Positions 16,848 through 26,350 of a stretch of DNA of 52,424 bases are shown here, one piece after another. The DNA comes from Pseudomonadota bacterium (lineage in GTDB: Bacteria; Pseudomonadota; Gammaproteobacteria; Burkholderiales; Usitatibacteraceae): contig JAKOWJ010000271.1 of NCBI GenBank assembly GCA_029781595.1, positions 1-52,424 on the forward strand. The letters run 5' to 3'. The position numbers were made by a program, and so were the translations under genes. The stretch's first letter is position 1. Every line of letters starts with the position of its first letter. Below the pieces are notes generated by a model. The model was not told where the DNA came from. It searched no databases and saw only the letters and a list, made by a program, of their open reading frames with translations.

Positions 16848-17360
16848 TCACGCCCGCGCGAGCGCGAGCCAGCCTTCCAGCGTGGCGCGGTGCGGCTCCC
16901 ACGCCTCCAGCGCCGACTCGGCCCAGGCGCGCACCGCCCGCGCGTGGTCCTCCGGCGCCGTGCAGGGCAGCACGTCCGCCACCGTGACCGCGCCGAGCGA
17001 GGCAGGCGGCTCCAGCCAGGCGAGCGCCGACTTGTGGCGGCCCAGCGCGAGCATCGCCTCGTTCGCGCGCGCCGGGGACAGCCCTCGCCGCAGCTGCATC
17101 TCCAGCCGCAGCAGGTGCAGGCCCACGGATTGCACGGCCTGCCGCGACGAGGGCCGTCCCGGGTGCTGCACCGCGTAGGCGTCCACGGAGAGGCGGTGCA
17201 CCGCCATCAGCGCGGGCGAGGCGTACTCGCGCGCCAGCACCTCGCCGTAGGCCGCCCAGCAGCCCGGCGAGGACTCCATGTACGGGTGCACCGGGCCGTC
17301 GTGCGCCGCGAAGCGCGCGCCGCAGCCGGGGCACGGGGCGGCCAGGTCGTCCTGTCCCAT
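16848..17360 (-). CDS. DUF5946-like protein
   Basis: The 170-residue protein begins with a CPGCGA zinc-knuckle-like motif (residues 10-15), followed by DGPVHPYMESSPGCWAAYGE and the HRLSVDAYAVQHPGRP motif. I associate this order with DUF5946, whose biochemical role is unknown. The rest is helical. ATG at 17360; the gene lies 16 bases downstream of an NTF2-like lipoprotein gene. Confidence 0.75.
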   Translation of the reverse strand: MGQDDLAAPCPGCGARFAAHDGPVHPYMESSPGCWAAYGEVLAREYASPALMAVHRLSVDAYAVQHPGRPSSRQAVQSVGLHLLRLEMQLRRGLSPARANEAMLALGRHKSALAWLEPPASLGAVTVADVLPCTAPEDHARAVRAWAESALEAWEPHRATLEGWLALARA

Positions 17361-17376
17361 CGGGCGCCGCGCGTCG

Positions 17377-17844
17377 TCAGCTCGTGTGGTCGTGCACCAC
17401 GCGCCAGCCCGCGGCCGTGTGCAGCCACACCAGCGTGAACCAGCCCGACTGCTCGGCGAGCCCGCCGCCGTGCAGCACGAAGCGCCCCGTCATCAGCGCC
17501 GACTCGGGCGAGAGCAGGCGGATGGCCACGCGCTCCATGCGCAGCTGCTGCTTCGGCTTGCCGTCGACGAAGTACGCGCGGCCGAACGAGGCCTCGATGG
17601 GCGCGATGCCGGCGCGCGGGCCGTCCTTCGTCTTGACCGTGACCGACTCGTCGTAGATGGCGAGGTGCCCCTTGAGGTCGCCGCGGTTCCAGCTCTCGGC
17701 CGAGCGCTCGAGCAGCGCCATCATCTCGCCCCGGGGATCGGCCGCCGCGCCGCCCGTCGCCGCGCAGGCCGAGAGCAGCGCCGCCGCCGCGAGGGCCGCG
17801 GCCGCGAGCGACCACCGCGCGAGGACCGCCCGCGCGCTTCTCAC
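17377..17844 (-). CDS. NTF2-like lipoprotein
   Basis: The 155-residue protein starts at a GTG overlapping the upstream stop (GTGA). It has a basic, alanine-rich signal peptide with a lipobox at LLSAC (cysteine 27). The mature domain (MMALLERSAESWNRGDLKGH, then YDESVTVKTKDG and a terminal GWRVVHDHTS) is NTF2/SnoaL-like, of the DUF4440/DUF3225 type. It is expected in the periplasm on a lipid anchor. Function unknown. Confidence 0.75.
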   Translation of the reverse strand: MRSARAVLARWSLAAAALAAAALLSACAATGGAAADPRGEMMALLERSAESWNRGDLKGHLAIYDESVTVKTKDGPRAGIAPIEASFGRAYFVDGKPKQQLRMERVAIRLLSPESALMTGRFVLHGGGLAEQSGWFTLVWLHTAAGWRVVHDHTS

Positions 17845-18488
17845 GCCTGCCGCCGCAGGAAGAGGTGCGTGGCGCGCTCGCCGGCCACCGTCCGCTCGCA
17901 CTCGTAGCCCAGCGCGTGCAGGTCCAAGCCCTGCCACAGCGGCTCGCCCCGGCCCAGCAGCACCGGGCTCACCGCGAGGTGCAGGTCGTCGACGAGGCGC
18001 TCGGCGAGGTACTGGCGCACCGTGGACGCACCCCCGCCCAGGCGCACGTCGAGATCCCCGGCCGCCTCGCGTGCGCGCTCGAGCGCCTCGTGGATGCCGC
18101 CCGTCACGAAGTGGAACGTGGTCCCGCCGGCCATCTCCAGCGGCTCCCGCGCGTGGTGCGTGAGCACGAACACGGGCACGCGGTACGGCGGCTCCTCGCC
18201 CCACCAGCCCTTCCAGCTCCCGTCGGGCCAGGGCCCGCGCACGGGGCCGAACATGTTGCGGCCGAGGATCCACGCGCCGATGCCCGCGAAGCCCTGCGCC
18301 GCCATGTCGTTGTCGGCGCCGGTCTCGCCCTTGTCCAGGCCATGCATGCGCCGCCAGGCGTCGGTGGGGAAGAACCACTGCATCAGCTCCGGCCCGCGCA
18401 CCCCCAGCGGGTTCTCCAGGCTCTGGTCCGGCCCGGCGCCGTACCCGTCGAGGGAAACGGCGAAGCTCAGCACGCGAAGGCGGCTCAT
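17841..18488 (-). CDS. Dihydrofolate-reductase-like (RibD C-terminal domain) protein
   Basis: The 215-residue protein matches the stand-alone RibD-C/DHFR-fold group: VLSFAVSLDGYGAGPDQ at the N terminus, IGAWILGRNMFGP, PVFVLTHHAREP, VRLGGGASTVRQYLAE as the NADPH-binding glycine-rich segment, and DDLHLAVSPVLLGRGEPLW near the end. These proteins are NAD(P)H-dependent reductases of unassigned substrate; they are not the essential folate DHFR. The start ATG overlaps the stop of the upstream membrane gene. Confidence 0.88.
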   Translation of the reverse strand: MSRLRVLSFAVSLDGYGAGPDQSLENPLGVRGPELMQWFFPTDAWRRMHGLDKGETGADNDMAAQGFAGIGAWILGRNMFGPVRGPWPDGSWKGWWGEEPPYRVPVFVLTHHAREPLEMAGGTTFHFVTGGIHEALERAREAAGDLDVRLGGGASTVRQYLAERLVDDLHLAVSPVLLGRGEPLWQGLDLHALGYECERTVAGERATHLFLRRQA

Positions 18489-18799
18489 GGGGATTCCTTT
18501 CGTGAACGGCGCCGCCGGCCCGCGAGGGCGACGAAGGGCGCGCAGGCGACGAACCAGAAGAGCGCGGTGCCCAGCACCCACACCGCGTAGCCGGTCGCGT
18601 CGTTCGGCCGGCCCGCGAAGACGCCGCCGAGCGTGGTCCACCACAGGAACTCGCCGGGCGAGGCGAAGGTTTCGGCGGCCTGCGCGACGGCCGACACGAC
18701 CGGTCCCGAGCCGGGCATCACCGCCAGTGCCACCGCCGCCGCGCTCACGGCGAGCGCCACGCCGGCGGCCACGAGCCAGCGCCCCGCGCGAGCGTGCAT
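18485..18799 (-). CDS. Small membrane protein
   Basis: The 104-residue product has hydrophobic segments at about residues 8-28 and 72-93 and a strongly basic tail (AGRRRRSRKESP). The intervening loop is probably periplasmic. No family recognised. It overlaps the downstream reductase gene by four bases. Confidence 0.6.
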   Translation of the reverse strand: MHARAGRWLVAAGVALAVSAAAVALAVMPGSGPVVSAVAQAAETFASPGEFLWWTTLGGVFAGRPNDATGYAVWVLGTALFWFVACAPFVALAGRRRRSRKESP

Positions 18800-18818
18800 G
18801 ACCGGTCCTCCCGCCCGC

Positions 18819-19205
18819 TCACGCCGCGCGCACTTCCTTGCGGCTGCGGCGCTCGCCCGCGATCGCGGCCAGCACCTCGGCCGGCTCCACCTCGGGCGCG
18901 GGCGCGAGATCCTCGGCGACGCGATAGGTGGCGCCCGCCTTGTCGCGGCGCAGCAGGCGAAGGTCCACCACGAGCCTTCGCATCGTCACGTGGTCGATGC
19001 CGTACGGCGCGCTGAAGGTGGCCAGCCAGTCGGCCAGCGTCTCGTTCACCTCCGCCTCGGCGTACCCGCGGCCCGGCGCGAACTGCGCGGTGGCCAGGCG
19101 CGCGATCAGTGCCTGGTCCGCCGGCCGCTTGGGCAGCGCGGTGAGGGGCCCGTTGGCGAGCAGGCGCCGCAGCGCCCGCAGGGATTCGTTGGCGGTCTCG
19201 TTCAT
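18819..19205 (-). CDS. DUF2087-like protein
   Basis: The 128-residue protein shows the DUF2087 pattern: [23 protein letters not shown], then [17 protein letters not shown] and [17 protein letters not shown], a winged-helix-like fold often found in or fused to transcriptional regulators. Here the domain stands alone, and DNA binding is only a possibility. Its ATG overlaps the stop of the VOC-isochorismatase fusion gene. Confidence 0.75.
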   Translation of the reverse strand: MNETANESLRALRRLLANGPLTALPKRPADQALIARLATAQFAPGRGYAEAEVNETLADWLATFSAPYGIDHVTMRRLVVDLRLLRRDKAGATYRVAEDLAPAPEVEPAEVLAAIAGERRSRKEVRAA

Positions 19206-20164
19206 GCGCTTCCTCCTCGTGCCGCGAAGTCGAGCGACGCGGCCCTGGCGATGGCATTGCGCCGGCCCGGGTAGGCCAGCCATTTCATGGCGATGTTGAG
19301 CTCGCGAACGATGGCCTCGGCCTCGATCGCGCGCCCGCCCTCGAGCGCGATGCTCGCGGTGGTGTGGGCGTCCTCGACGAGCGTGAGGTCGTAGCCGCGG
19401 TCCAGCGCCCCGTACGCGGTGGCGCGGATGCACCAGTTGCTCGCCGCGCCCGCGAGAACGACATGGGTGGCGCCCAGCCTCGCGAGCTCGCCCGCGAGGT
19501 CCGTGCCCTCGAAGGCCGAGTTGAATCGCTTGCGGATGCGTGTCTCGCCTGCGGCCGGCACCAGCTCGGGCACGAGCTGCCAGGCTTCGCTGTCCTCCGG
19601 CAGGTCGTCGTCGCCGTGCTGCACCCAGACGACGGGCACGCCCTGCGCCCGCGCCCGCTCGACGGCCAGCGCGACATTGCCGATGACGCGCGCGGCTTCC
19701 CACGCATTCGCCATCACGCCCACCTGCACGTCCACCACCAGCAGCACCGTGCGGCCCGCCTCGCGGGCGGCCGCCGGCGCCTGCCCGCCGCGGTCGACGT
19801 GCTGGTCGACGAGGATCTGGTTGCCGTCCGGGTCGGCGAGCACGATGTGCGCCGGCCCGGTGCCCGCCTCGTCCGCCTCGCGCAGCAGCGCCACGCCGCC
19901 GGCCTTCAGGTGCGCCTGGATCTCGCGCACGTCGGTGAAGCCCGGCACGGGTTGCGCGTCGCTGTCCCATCCCGGGTTGAAGGTGAGCAGGTTCTTCTCG
20001 AACATCCCCTGGAAGAGACCCACCAGCGTCGGGCCGTTCTTGAGGATGAGCCAGCCCTGGTCGGCGTCGCCGCCGAACGCGGTGAAGCCGAGCCGCTCGT
20101 AGAAGGCGCGCGAGGCGGCGATGTCCTTCACGGCGAGGCTCACGGAGAACGCGCCGAGCTGCAT
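19202..20164 (-). CDS. VOC-isochorismatase-like fusion protein
   Basis: One uninterrupted 320-codon frame encodes two folds. Residues 1-122 form a VOC domain ([33 protein letters not shown]). Residues 138-305 form an isochorismatase/nicotinamidase-like cysteine hydrolase with the expected triad: D145 in [10 protein letters not shown]212 in IRKRFNSAF and C245 in [10 protein letters not shown] short Ala/Gly-rich linker joins them. Both domains usually occur as separate proteins, so the fusion suggests linked steps on one substrate, or chance loss of a stop codon. The stop overlaps the DUF2087 start. Confidence 0.85.
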   Translation of the reverse strand: MQLGAFSVSLAVKDIAASRAFYERLGFTAFGGDADQGWLILKNGPTLVGLFQGMFEKNLLTFNPGWDSDAQPVPGFTDVREIQAHLKAGGVALLREADEAGTGPAHIVLADPDGNQILVDQHVDRGGQAPAAAREAGRTVLLVVDVQVGVMANAWEAARVIGNVALAVERARAQGVPVVWVQHGDDDLPEDSEAWQLVPELVPAAGETRIRKRFNSAFEGTDLAGELARLGATHVVLAGAASNWCIRATAYGALDRGYDLTLVEDAHTTASIALEGGRAIEAEAIVRELNIAMKWLAYPGRRNAIARAASLDFAARGGSA

Positions 20165-20202
20165 GGAACCTCCGGGGTCGGGACGATGGCGGGGGGCGGG
20201 CG

Positions 20203-20718
20203 TCAATGCTGCCTCACCAGCCGGTCGCGGGCAAACGTCGTGCGCCGGCCGTCCTTGCCCACCGACTCGAGGTGGCAGTGCCAGGTGCCGTCCTTCGGCT
20301 CCCAGGTGAAGGTGTTGAAGAACGGGCCGTCGGGATACTCGAAGCGGAACTCGACCGAGTTGCCCTGGCGCTTGCCGCGGCCCATCGCGGAGTAGCGGCC
20401 GCCGAAGTTGTCGATCCAGTGCGCCACGTACTCGTCCGCGGCGTGCGAGTAGCCGATGTACACCTCCGCTTCGTAGCGCGGGGGCTCGGCCTTGTCCTTC
20501 ATGTGCACGTGCAGGAACTGGTGCTGCAGCGCCCACCGCGCCTCGACCGCGTTGTGCGCCTCCCGGCCGCCGATGCGCCGGGTCAGGTCCCACCGGCCCT
20601 CCAGGTGGACGAAGAGGTCGTCCTCGAAGCGCCCGCCGCGGCCGTCCCCGCGCGTGTCGGCGGCGGCGGGCAGGCAGGCTGCCGCGATGAGCGCGGCGGC
20701 GGCGATCCAGCGGACCAT
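20203..20718 (-). CDS. Secreted protein of unknown function, DUF1579-like
   Basis: The 171-residue product has a signal peptide ([20 protein letters not shown]) and a mature domain of antiparallel strands ([57 protein letters not shown]). This order resembles the calycin-like DUF1579 family. A GGAAGG ribosome binding site lies before the ATG at 20718; an upstream in-frame start at 20748 is less likely. Confidence 0.7.
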   Translation of the reverse strand: MVRWIAAAALIAAACLPAAADTRGDGRGGRFEDDLFVHLEGRWDLTRRIGGREAHNAVEARWALQHQFLHVHMKDKAEPPRYEAEVYIGYSHAADEYVAHWIDNFGGRYSAMGRGKRQGNSVEFRFEYPDGPFFNTFTWEPKDGTWHCHLESVGKDGRRTTFARDRLVRQH

Positions 20719-20779
20719 GGCGGGCTTCCTTCCGGGGGACAGGGACATTCTGGCGAACGCGCGGCCGGCGGTCGAGCGC

Positions 20780-21358
20780 TCAGAACGCGTCGAATTCCTC
20801 GCGCACCGCGCGGGAATGCAGGTAGGCCACGAGCCCCGCGAGCAGGGCCGCGAAGACCAGGCTCGAGAGCGCGAGCTGGCCCAGGCCCGCGCCCGCGTCG
20901 GGCACCGACACGGCCGCCTCCGGCGGGACGAGCCAGGCCGGCAGCCGCGGCTGGAACGCGAGCCACACGAGGAAGGCGGCCGTGGCCGTGTTGAGGAGCG
21001 CGCCGGCGGAGAGCAACGCCATGAGCACGAGGCGGCCCCAGTCCCGGCGCCGCAGCACGCCGACGGCCGAGACCAGCGTCAGCACGGAAAAGACGAATCC
21101 GAAGAACGCGAAGGCGCGCAGGTTCAGCACCAGGAAGCGCATGGCGGCCGGCACCTCGTCCACCTTCTCCGGCGCGCCCGCGAGCTCGACGAGCAGGTCG
21201 GCCGGCACGAACAGGTTGAACACCGCGACCTGCAGCAGCGCGACGAGCGTCGCGAACCCGCCCAGGGCGATGAAGACCAGCGCGAGGAAGGTGAGCAGTC
21301 CCGACCGGGGCGCCCTGGCGACGGTGGCCGGCGCGCCCGCGGGTCGTGCGGCGCGCAT
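20780..21358 (-). CDS. Multi-TM membrane protein of unknown function
   Basis: Starting at the ATG at 21358, the 192-residue product has about four membrane segments, a short loop with charged residues (LAGAPEKVDEVPAAMRFL) and a polar C terminus (HSRAVREEFDAF). A longer reading from 21427 would add an Arg/Pro-rich leader overlapping the upstream DUF4188 gene. No family recognised. Confidence 0.65.
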   Translation of the reverse strand: MRAARPAGAPATVARAPRSGLLTFLALVFIALGGFATLVALLQVAVFNLFVPADLLVELAGAPEKVDEVPAAMRFLVLNLRAFAFFGFVFSVLTLVSAVGVLRRRDWGRLVLMALLSAGALLNTATAAFLVWLAFQPRLPAWLVPPEAAVSVPDAGAGLGQLALSSLVFAALLAGLVAYLHSRAVREEFDAF

Positions 21359-21407
21359 GCCCGGCCCTCGCGCCCACGCGGCCTTCGCCTCGGCCTCGCG
21401 GCGCGGG

Positions 21408-21890
21408 CTAGGAGGCGGCGGACGCACTGGCCCTCACCCGGCCCTCGGCCGACTGGCGCTCGCCGGAGGCCGCGTGCAGCGTGCCGGCGCGGCCCAGCCC
21501 GAACGGCGGCATGTTCACGTACACGTTCTCGTAGTGCCCCGGCAGCACGCGGTAGGTCTCGTGCCACACGCCCACGTCGCCCGTGGCCGCGATGCGCCGG
21601 TTGAAGTCGCGCCACGCCGGCAGGTGCACGGCGTCCTTGTCCTTCGCGTAGGTGAAGAGCTGCTCCAGGCTCCTCCAGTACTGCACGAGGATCGTGGTGC
21701 GCCCGAACCACATCTCGCCGCCCAGCAGGCCGCGCGCGGGCTCGGCCTGCAGCTCGGCCAGCATGCGCGGCATGGCCCGCGTGAGGGGCAGCCACCGGTG
21801 CACCTTCCAGGGCGAGTTGATGCGCATGCCGATGAGGAAGACGACGAAGTCGCCCTCCACGGTCGCGGTGAGCCTTTCGGTGTGCCGCAT
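21408..21890 (-). CDS. DUF4188 protein (monooxygenase-like fold)
   Basis: The 160-residue protein has the DUF4188 features: DFVVFLIGMRINSPWKVHRW, a central GGEMWFGRTTILVQYWRSLE, and VGVWHETYRVLPGHYENVYV. The family has a dimeric alpha-beta barrel, and some members are annotated as monooxygenases without direct proof. The C-terminal 20 residues are low complexity. It follows an SRPBCC gene. Confidence 0.85.
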   Translation of the reverse strand: MRHTERLTATVEGDFVVFLIGMRINSPWKVHRWLPLTRAMPRMLAELQAEPARGLLGGEMWFGRTTILVQYWRSLEQLFTYAKDKDAVHLPAWRDFNRRIAATGDVGVWHETYRVLPGHYENVYVNMPPFGLGRAGTLHAASGERQSAEGRVRASASAAS

Positions 21891-21931
21891 CGCTTTCCCC
21901 TCCCCGGGAAGCGCGCCTCGCCGGGCGCCGG

Positions 21932-22372
21932 TCAGTCCGGGATCTCCGGCTCCACGAGCTTGGCGAGCATCACGAGCGAGTCCTGCCAGCCGAGGTAGCA
22001 CATCTCGACGGGAATCGCCTCCGGGATGCCCTTCTGCTCCACGCGAAGCCCCGTGCCGCAGGTGACGGCCTCGAGCTCCACCGTGGTCTGCATCTCGCCG
22101 GGCAGGTTCGGGTCGTCGAAGACGTCCGTGTAGCGGATGAGCCGGCCCGGCTCCAGCGCGAGGTAATTGCCGCCGAAGGCGTGGCCCTTGCCGGAGCCGA
22201 AGTTGGTGAAGGACATGCGGAAGGCGCCGCCCACGCGCGCGTCCAGCTCGTGCACCTTGCAGGTGAAGCCGAACGGCGGCAGCCACCGCGCGAGGGCCTC
22301 GGGCTCCAGGAAGGCGCGGTAGACGCGCATGGGCGGGGCGCGAAGGACGCGGTGCAGCAGGACGGTGCTCAT
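21932..22372 (-). CDS. SRPBCC / AHSA1-type ligand-binding protein
   Basis: The 146-residue protein has the classic AHSA1 (activator of Hsp90 ATPase homologue) arrangement: HRVLRAPPMRVYRAFLEPEA, ARWLPPFGFTCKVHELDARV, and a final helix (GWQDSLVMLAKLVEP) that closes the hydrophobic cavity. These small START-like proteins bind lipids or aromatic ligands. The ATG at 22372 is preferred over an upstream GC-rich extension. Confidence 0.85.
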   Translation of the reverse strand: MSTVLLHRVLRAPPMRVYRAFLEPEALARWLPPFGFTCKVHELDARVGGAFRMSFTNFGSGKGHAFGGNYLALEPGRLIRYTDVFDDPNLPGEMQTTVELEAVTCGTGLRVEQKGIPEAIPVEMCYLGWQDSLVMLAKLVEPEIPD

Positions 22373-22457
22373 GGCAGGGCCTCCTGGCGGTCGGGGGACG
22401 CGGCCCGCCATCCTACGACGAAGCCCGCCGCGCGTGTCGGCTGCCGGAGCGCCCCCG

Positions 22458-22982
22458 CTACGGCGCCTTGGCCGCCGGCCGCGGCCCGTCCACGTGGTCG
22501 TAGCTGATCACGCGCGCGAGGAGCCACTGGCCGCCCTGCTGCCGCCAGAGCTGCGCGAAGCGCGCGTACTCCGTGGGTTTCAGGCTGCCGTCCTTCTCCA
22601 CCCTGAAGAACTCGTGCTCGCCCATCTCGAGCGCGCCATAGGACTTCATGGGGAAGACGGCGAGCGTGCCGGGCACCAGCCGGCGCCGGGCGTGGAAGTC
22701 CGTGCCCTGGCGCTGGCGCTCGCAGCCGCCCGCGATGGCCTTCACGAAGTCGGCCTTCGTCTTCGCGATCTGGCCCCACTTGTCGTGGAAGAACTCGAAG
22801 TCGTCGGTCACCATCGCGGCCACGGCTTGCGGGTCGCACCGGTCGAACACGGCCGCGAAGAGCGCGGCGTCGGCCGCCTCGATCTCGCGGCGCAGCGCGC
22901 CGTCGTCCGCCGCCGCGGCGGTCCCGGCCAGCGCGGCCAGGAGTGCCATCGCGAAGCCTGCCTTCGCTGCCGTTCGAGCCAT
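22458..22982 (-). CDS. Secreted NTF2-like (DUF4440) protein
   Basis: The 174-residue product has a signal peptide (residues 1-24, ending TAAAA) and a DUF4440-type NTF2-like domain (LRREIEAADAALFAAVFDRC, VTDDFEFFHDKWGQIAKTK, GQWLLARVISYDH). It should be periplasmic. A GTG six bases upstream is an alternative start. Function unknown; it is one of four NTF2-like genes in the window, two of which are exported. Confidence 0.8.
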   Translation of the reverse strand: MARTAAKAGFAMALLAALAGTAAAADDGALRREIEAADAALFAAVFDRCDPQAVAAMVTDDFEFFHDKWGQIAKTKADFVKAIAGGCERQRQGTDFHARRRLVPGTLAVFPMKSYGALEMGEHEFFRVEKDGSLKPTEYARFAQLWRQQGGQWLLARVISYDHVDGPRPAAKAP

Positions 22983-23056
22983 GCCCACGCGGGCCTCCTT
23001 TCCGGGTTGGGAATCGTGCTTGGACGCGGCCGGGCGCCCCGCCGGATTCGCCCCGC

Positions 23057-23479
23057 TCAGGCCCCGCGCTTGTGCATGAGGAACTTCACGATGCCGTCGG
23101 GGTAGCCGTCGATGGACGCGAGCACCGCATAGCCGTGCCGGCGGTAGAAGTCGGGTGCCTGGAAGCTGAGCGTGGTGAGGTAGAACACGGTGCAGCCGCG
23201 CGTGCGCGCCCGGGCCTCGAACGCCTCGAGCAGCCGCGAGCCCACGCCGGCCTTGCGGTGCGCCGGCGCCACCCAGAGCTGCTGCAGCTCGCAGCACGCC
23301 CCCCAGGTGCGGCCGACGGCGCCGCCCACCAGCGCACCCCGCGCATCGCGCGCCAGAGCGGCGAGGGATTTCACGTCGCTGAGCGGCGCGGCCACCTGGT
23401 TGTGGCCCTCGAGCCCCTCGTCGACGGCGGCCAGGTCCGCCTCGGCCGGCGAATCCGTCTCGTGCACCGATACCGGCAT
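23057..23479 (-). CDS. GNAT N-acetyltransferase
   Basis: The 140-residue protein is a compact GNAT: LQQLWVAPAHRKAGVGSRLL includes the HRKAGVG acetyl-CoA loop, and FLTT-like strand TVFYLTTLSFQAPDFYRRHG ends the domain. The ATG at 23479 was chosen; an adjacent GTG at 23482 would add one residue. It lies ten bases downstream of another GNAT gene. Confidence 0.87.
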   Translation of the reverse strand: MPVSVHETDSPAEADLAAVDEGLEGHNQVAAPLSDVKSLAALARDARGALVGGAVGRTWGACCELQQLWVAPAHRKAGVGSRLLEAFEARARTRGCTVFYLTTLSFQAPDFYRRHGYAVLASIDGYPDGIVKFLMHKRGA

Positions 23480-23489
23480 CACGGCTTCC

Positions 23490-24077
23490 TCAGGCGGCCG
23501 GCGGGTCGAGCCGGCGGCGCACGATCACGCGGCCGTCGTCCTCCTCGCGGTGCACGCCGAACCCGGCCGAGAGGTACAGCGACAGCGGCCCGAAGTGGTT
23601 CTCGGCGTCGGTGGCGGCGCTCCGCGACGGGCACGCCTCCACGATCTCCACGCCCTCGCGGCGCAGCATCTCGCAGGCGGCGCCCAGCAGGGCCCGCGCC
23701 ACGCCCGCGCGCCGGTGCGCCTTGGCGACCACGAAGCAGGCGATGTGGCCGAGGCGATCCGCGTCCGGGTCGGGCTCGCTGGCGAAGGCCTCGAGCAGGA
23801 TGCGCGGCGCGCAATTGCACCACCCGACGACCTCGTGGCCGCGGTAGGCGAGCAGGCCCTGCATGCGGCCGGACTCGATGCGCCCGCAGGCCGCGGCGCG
23901 GTTCTCCTCGCCCGTGCGGTCGTGCCACGCGACGCGCGAGTGGTCCACGTGCGGGTACTGGCAGTAGCACGTCGCCCACCGCGGGTTGTCCGCGAAGGCC
24001 TCGCCCTCGAAGAAGCGCAGGAAGTCGTCGTGCAGCTCGGGCGACAGGGGGCGGATCGTGAGCGGCGCGTGGGTCAT
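23490..24077 (-). CDS. GNAT N-acetyltransferase
   Basis: The 195-residue protein has a cysteine-bearing N-terminal half (NPRWATCYCQYPHVDHSRV), typical for a subgroup of GNATs that process small amines, followed by CFVVAKAHRRAGVARALLGA with the acetyl-CoA loop, and a C-terminal LSLYLSAGFGVHREE segment. Substrate unknown. It forms a same-strand pair with the shorter GNAT downstream. Confidence 0.87.
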   Translation of the reverse strand: MTHAPLTIRPLSPELHDDFLRFFEGEAFADNPRWATCYCQYPHVDHSRVAWHDRTGEENRAAACGRIESGRMQGLLAYRGHEVVGWCNCAPRILLEAFASEPDPDADRLGHIACFVVAKAHRRAGVARALLGAACEMLRREGVEIVEACPSRSAATDAENHFGPLSLYLSAGFGVHREEDDGRVIVRRRLDPPAA

Positions 24078-24084
24078 GGCGGCC

Positions 24085-24504
24085 CTAGAGCGCCTGCGTG
24101 ACCAGCACGCGGCCCTTCGCGCCCAGCGCCGTCGCGCCGTCCTCGCCGCGGATGCGCCCGCGCAGCTCCACCACGTCGCCGCCGAGCTTCGCGTTGGGCG
24201 TGACCTTCACCACCAGCCACTCCAGGCGGATCGTCTCGTCCGCGAAGACGGGGCGGCGGAAGCGCACCCAGAACTCCAGGCCCACCATCGACCCGCCCTT
24301 CGAGAAGTGCGAGGCGGTGAGCCCGAGCAGGAGCGCGGTGGTGTGCGTGCCGCTCGCGGTGAGGCGCCCGTAACGCGTGCGCTCCGCGAAGCCCGGGTCG
24401 TGGTGCACCGGGTTGTCATCGCCGGCCGCGCGGGCCCAGTGGCCGACCATCGCCGGATCGAGGGTGATCTCGGAGGAGAACCTTTCCCGCGGCTGGACGC
24501 TCAT
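24085..24504 (-). CDS. MaoC-like hotdog-fold dehydratase
   Basis: The 139-residue protein carries the MaoC/(R)-enoyl-CoA hydratase signature ARAAGDDNPVHHDPGFAERT, with the catalytic Asp and His of the hydratase-2 motif, and a following TRYGRLTASGTHTTALLLGL helix. These enzymes hydrate 2-enoyl-CoA to (R)-3-hydroxyacyl-CoA. Its neighbours give no fatty-acid pathway, so the acyl substrate is open. Confidence 0.88.
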   Translation of the reverse strand: MSVQPRERFSSEITLDPAMVGHWARAAGDDNPVHHDPGFAERTRYGRLTASGTHTTALLLGLTASHFSKGGSMVGLEFWVRFRRPVFADETIRLEWLVVKVTPNAKLGGDVVELRGRIRGEDGATALGAKGRVLVTQAL

Positions 24505-24518
24505 GGTCGCTCCCGGTG

Positions 24519-25504
<986 letters not shown>

Positions 25505-26350
25505 TCAGCCTTTCTTCCGGGAACGGTTCGCCGCCACCGCGGCACGGATGAGCGCCTGCAACGCCTTCGCATCCACCGCGTCGCCCTCGCGGAAATCGAT
25601 GGCGCGGCGCGTGTGGCCTTCCAGGCTCGCGTTGAAGAGCCCGGCCGGGTCCGCGACAGAGGCGCCGCGGGCGAAGGTGAGCTTCACCGCGCTCTTGTAC
25701 GTCTCGCCCGTGCACACGATGCCATCGCAGGACCACACCGGCACGTCCCACTTCCACTCCTCGACGATGCCCGCATCGGCCGCGCGGATCGCCGCGCGCA
25801 GCTTCGCCAGCATCGGGCCGCGCCAGTCGCCGAGCCCGGCGATCCTCGCGTCGATGCGCCCGGAAGCGTCCGCGTCCTCGTTCGCCTTCGCCTTCTTCGC
25901 CGGCATCCTGCCTCCCTTTTCCGGGGGCGACGCGCCGCCGCCGAGTTTCGCCACGATGTCCTCGTACGCCGCGCCCACCAGCGCCTCCAGCGCCTTCGCA
26001 TCCGGCGCCCGGCCGGGCCGCAGCTTCACGTGGCGCATGAACCGGCCCGTGCCCTCCAGCAGCCCCGCGGGGTCCGGGAGAAAGGCGCCCTGGAAGAACC
26101 CCACGTTCACGTGCGCCCGGAAGGCGTTCACGTAGGCGAAGGGCGCGTCGCCCACGCACGCCACCGCGCAGCCGTCGTGCACCAGCTCGCGCACGTCCGC
26201 GCCGCGCCGGCGCATGGCGTTGAACCACCGGCGGGCCATCGCGCCCAGCTCGCCGGGTCGGTCGGCGAACCACTGCGCCACGGCGGGGTCGCGCCGGCGC
26301 GCGCCGTCGAAGCGCAGCAGCGCGGCCGGCGCGGCCGGGCTTCGCCTCAC
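25505..26350 (-). CDS. Double DUF1801-like protein with an internal start site
   Basis: One open frame of 281 codons starts at a GTG overlapping the AhpD-like stop (GTGA). Residues 1-140 form one DUF1801-like domain (CAVACVGDAPFAYVNAFRAH, then GFFQGAFLPDPAGLLEGTGR). Residues 149-281 form a second (KWDVPVWSCDGIVCTGETYK, then VKLTFARGASVADPAGLFN). Each domain normally makes a complete protein. The second begins with an ATG at 25906 preceded by a strong AGGGAGG ribosome binding site, so both a fusion and a separate 133-residue protein may be made. DUF1801 proteins are small and uncharacterised. Confidence 0.8.
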   Translation of the reverse strand: MRRSPAAPAALLRFDGARRRDPAVAQWFADRPGELGAMARRWFNAMRRRGADVRELVHDGCAVACVGDAPFAYVNAFRAHVNVGFFQGAFLPDPAGLLEGTGRFMRHVKLRPGRAPDAKALEALVGAAYEDIVAKLGGGASPPEKGGRMPAKKAKANEDADASGRIDARIAGLGDWRGPMLAKLRAAIRAADAGIVEEWKWDVPVWSCDGIVCTGETYKSAVKLTFARGASVADPAGLFNASLEGHTRRAIDFREGDAVDAKALQALIRAAVAANRSRKKG

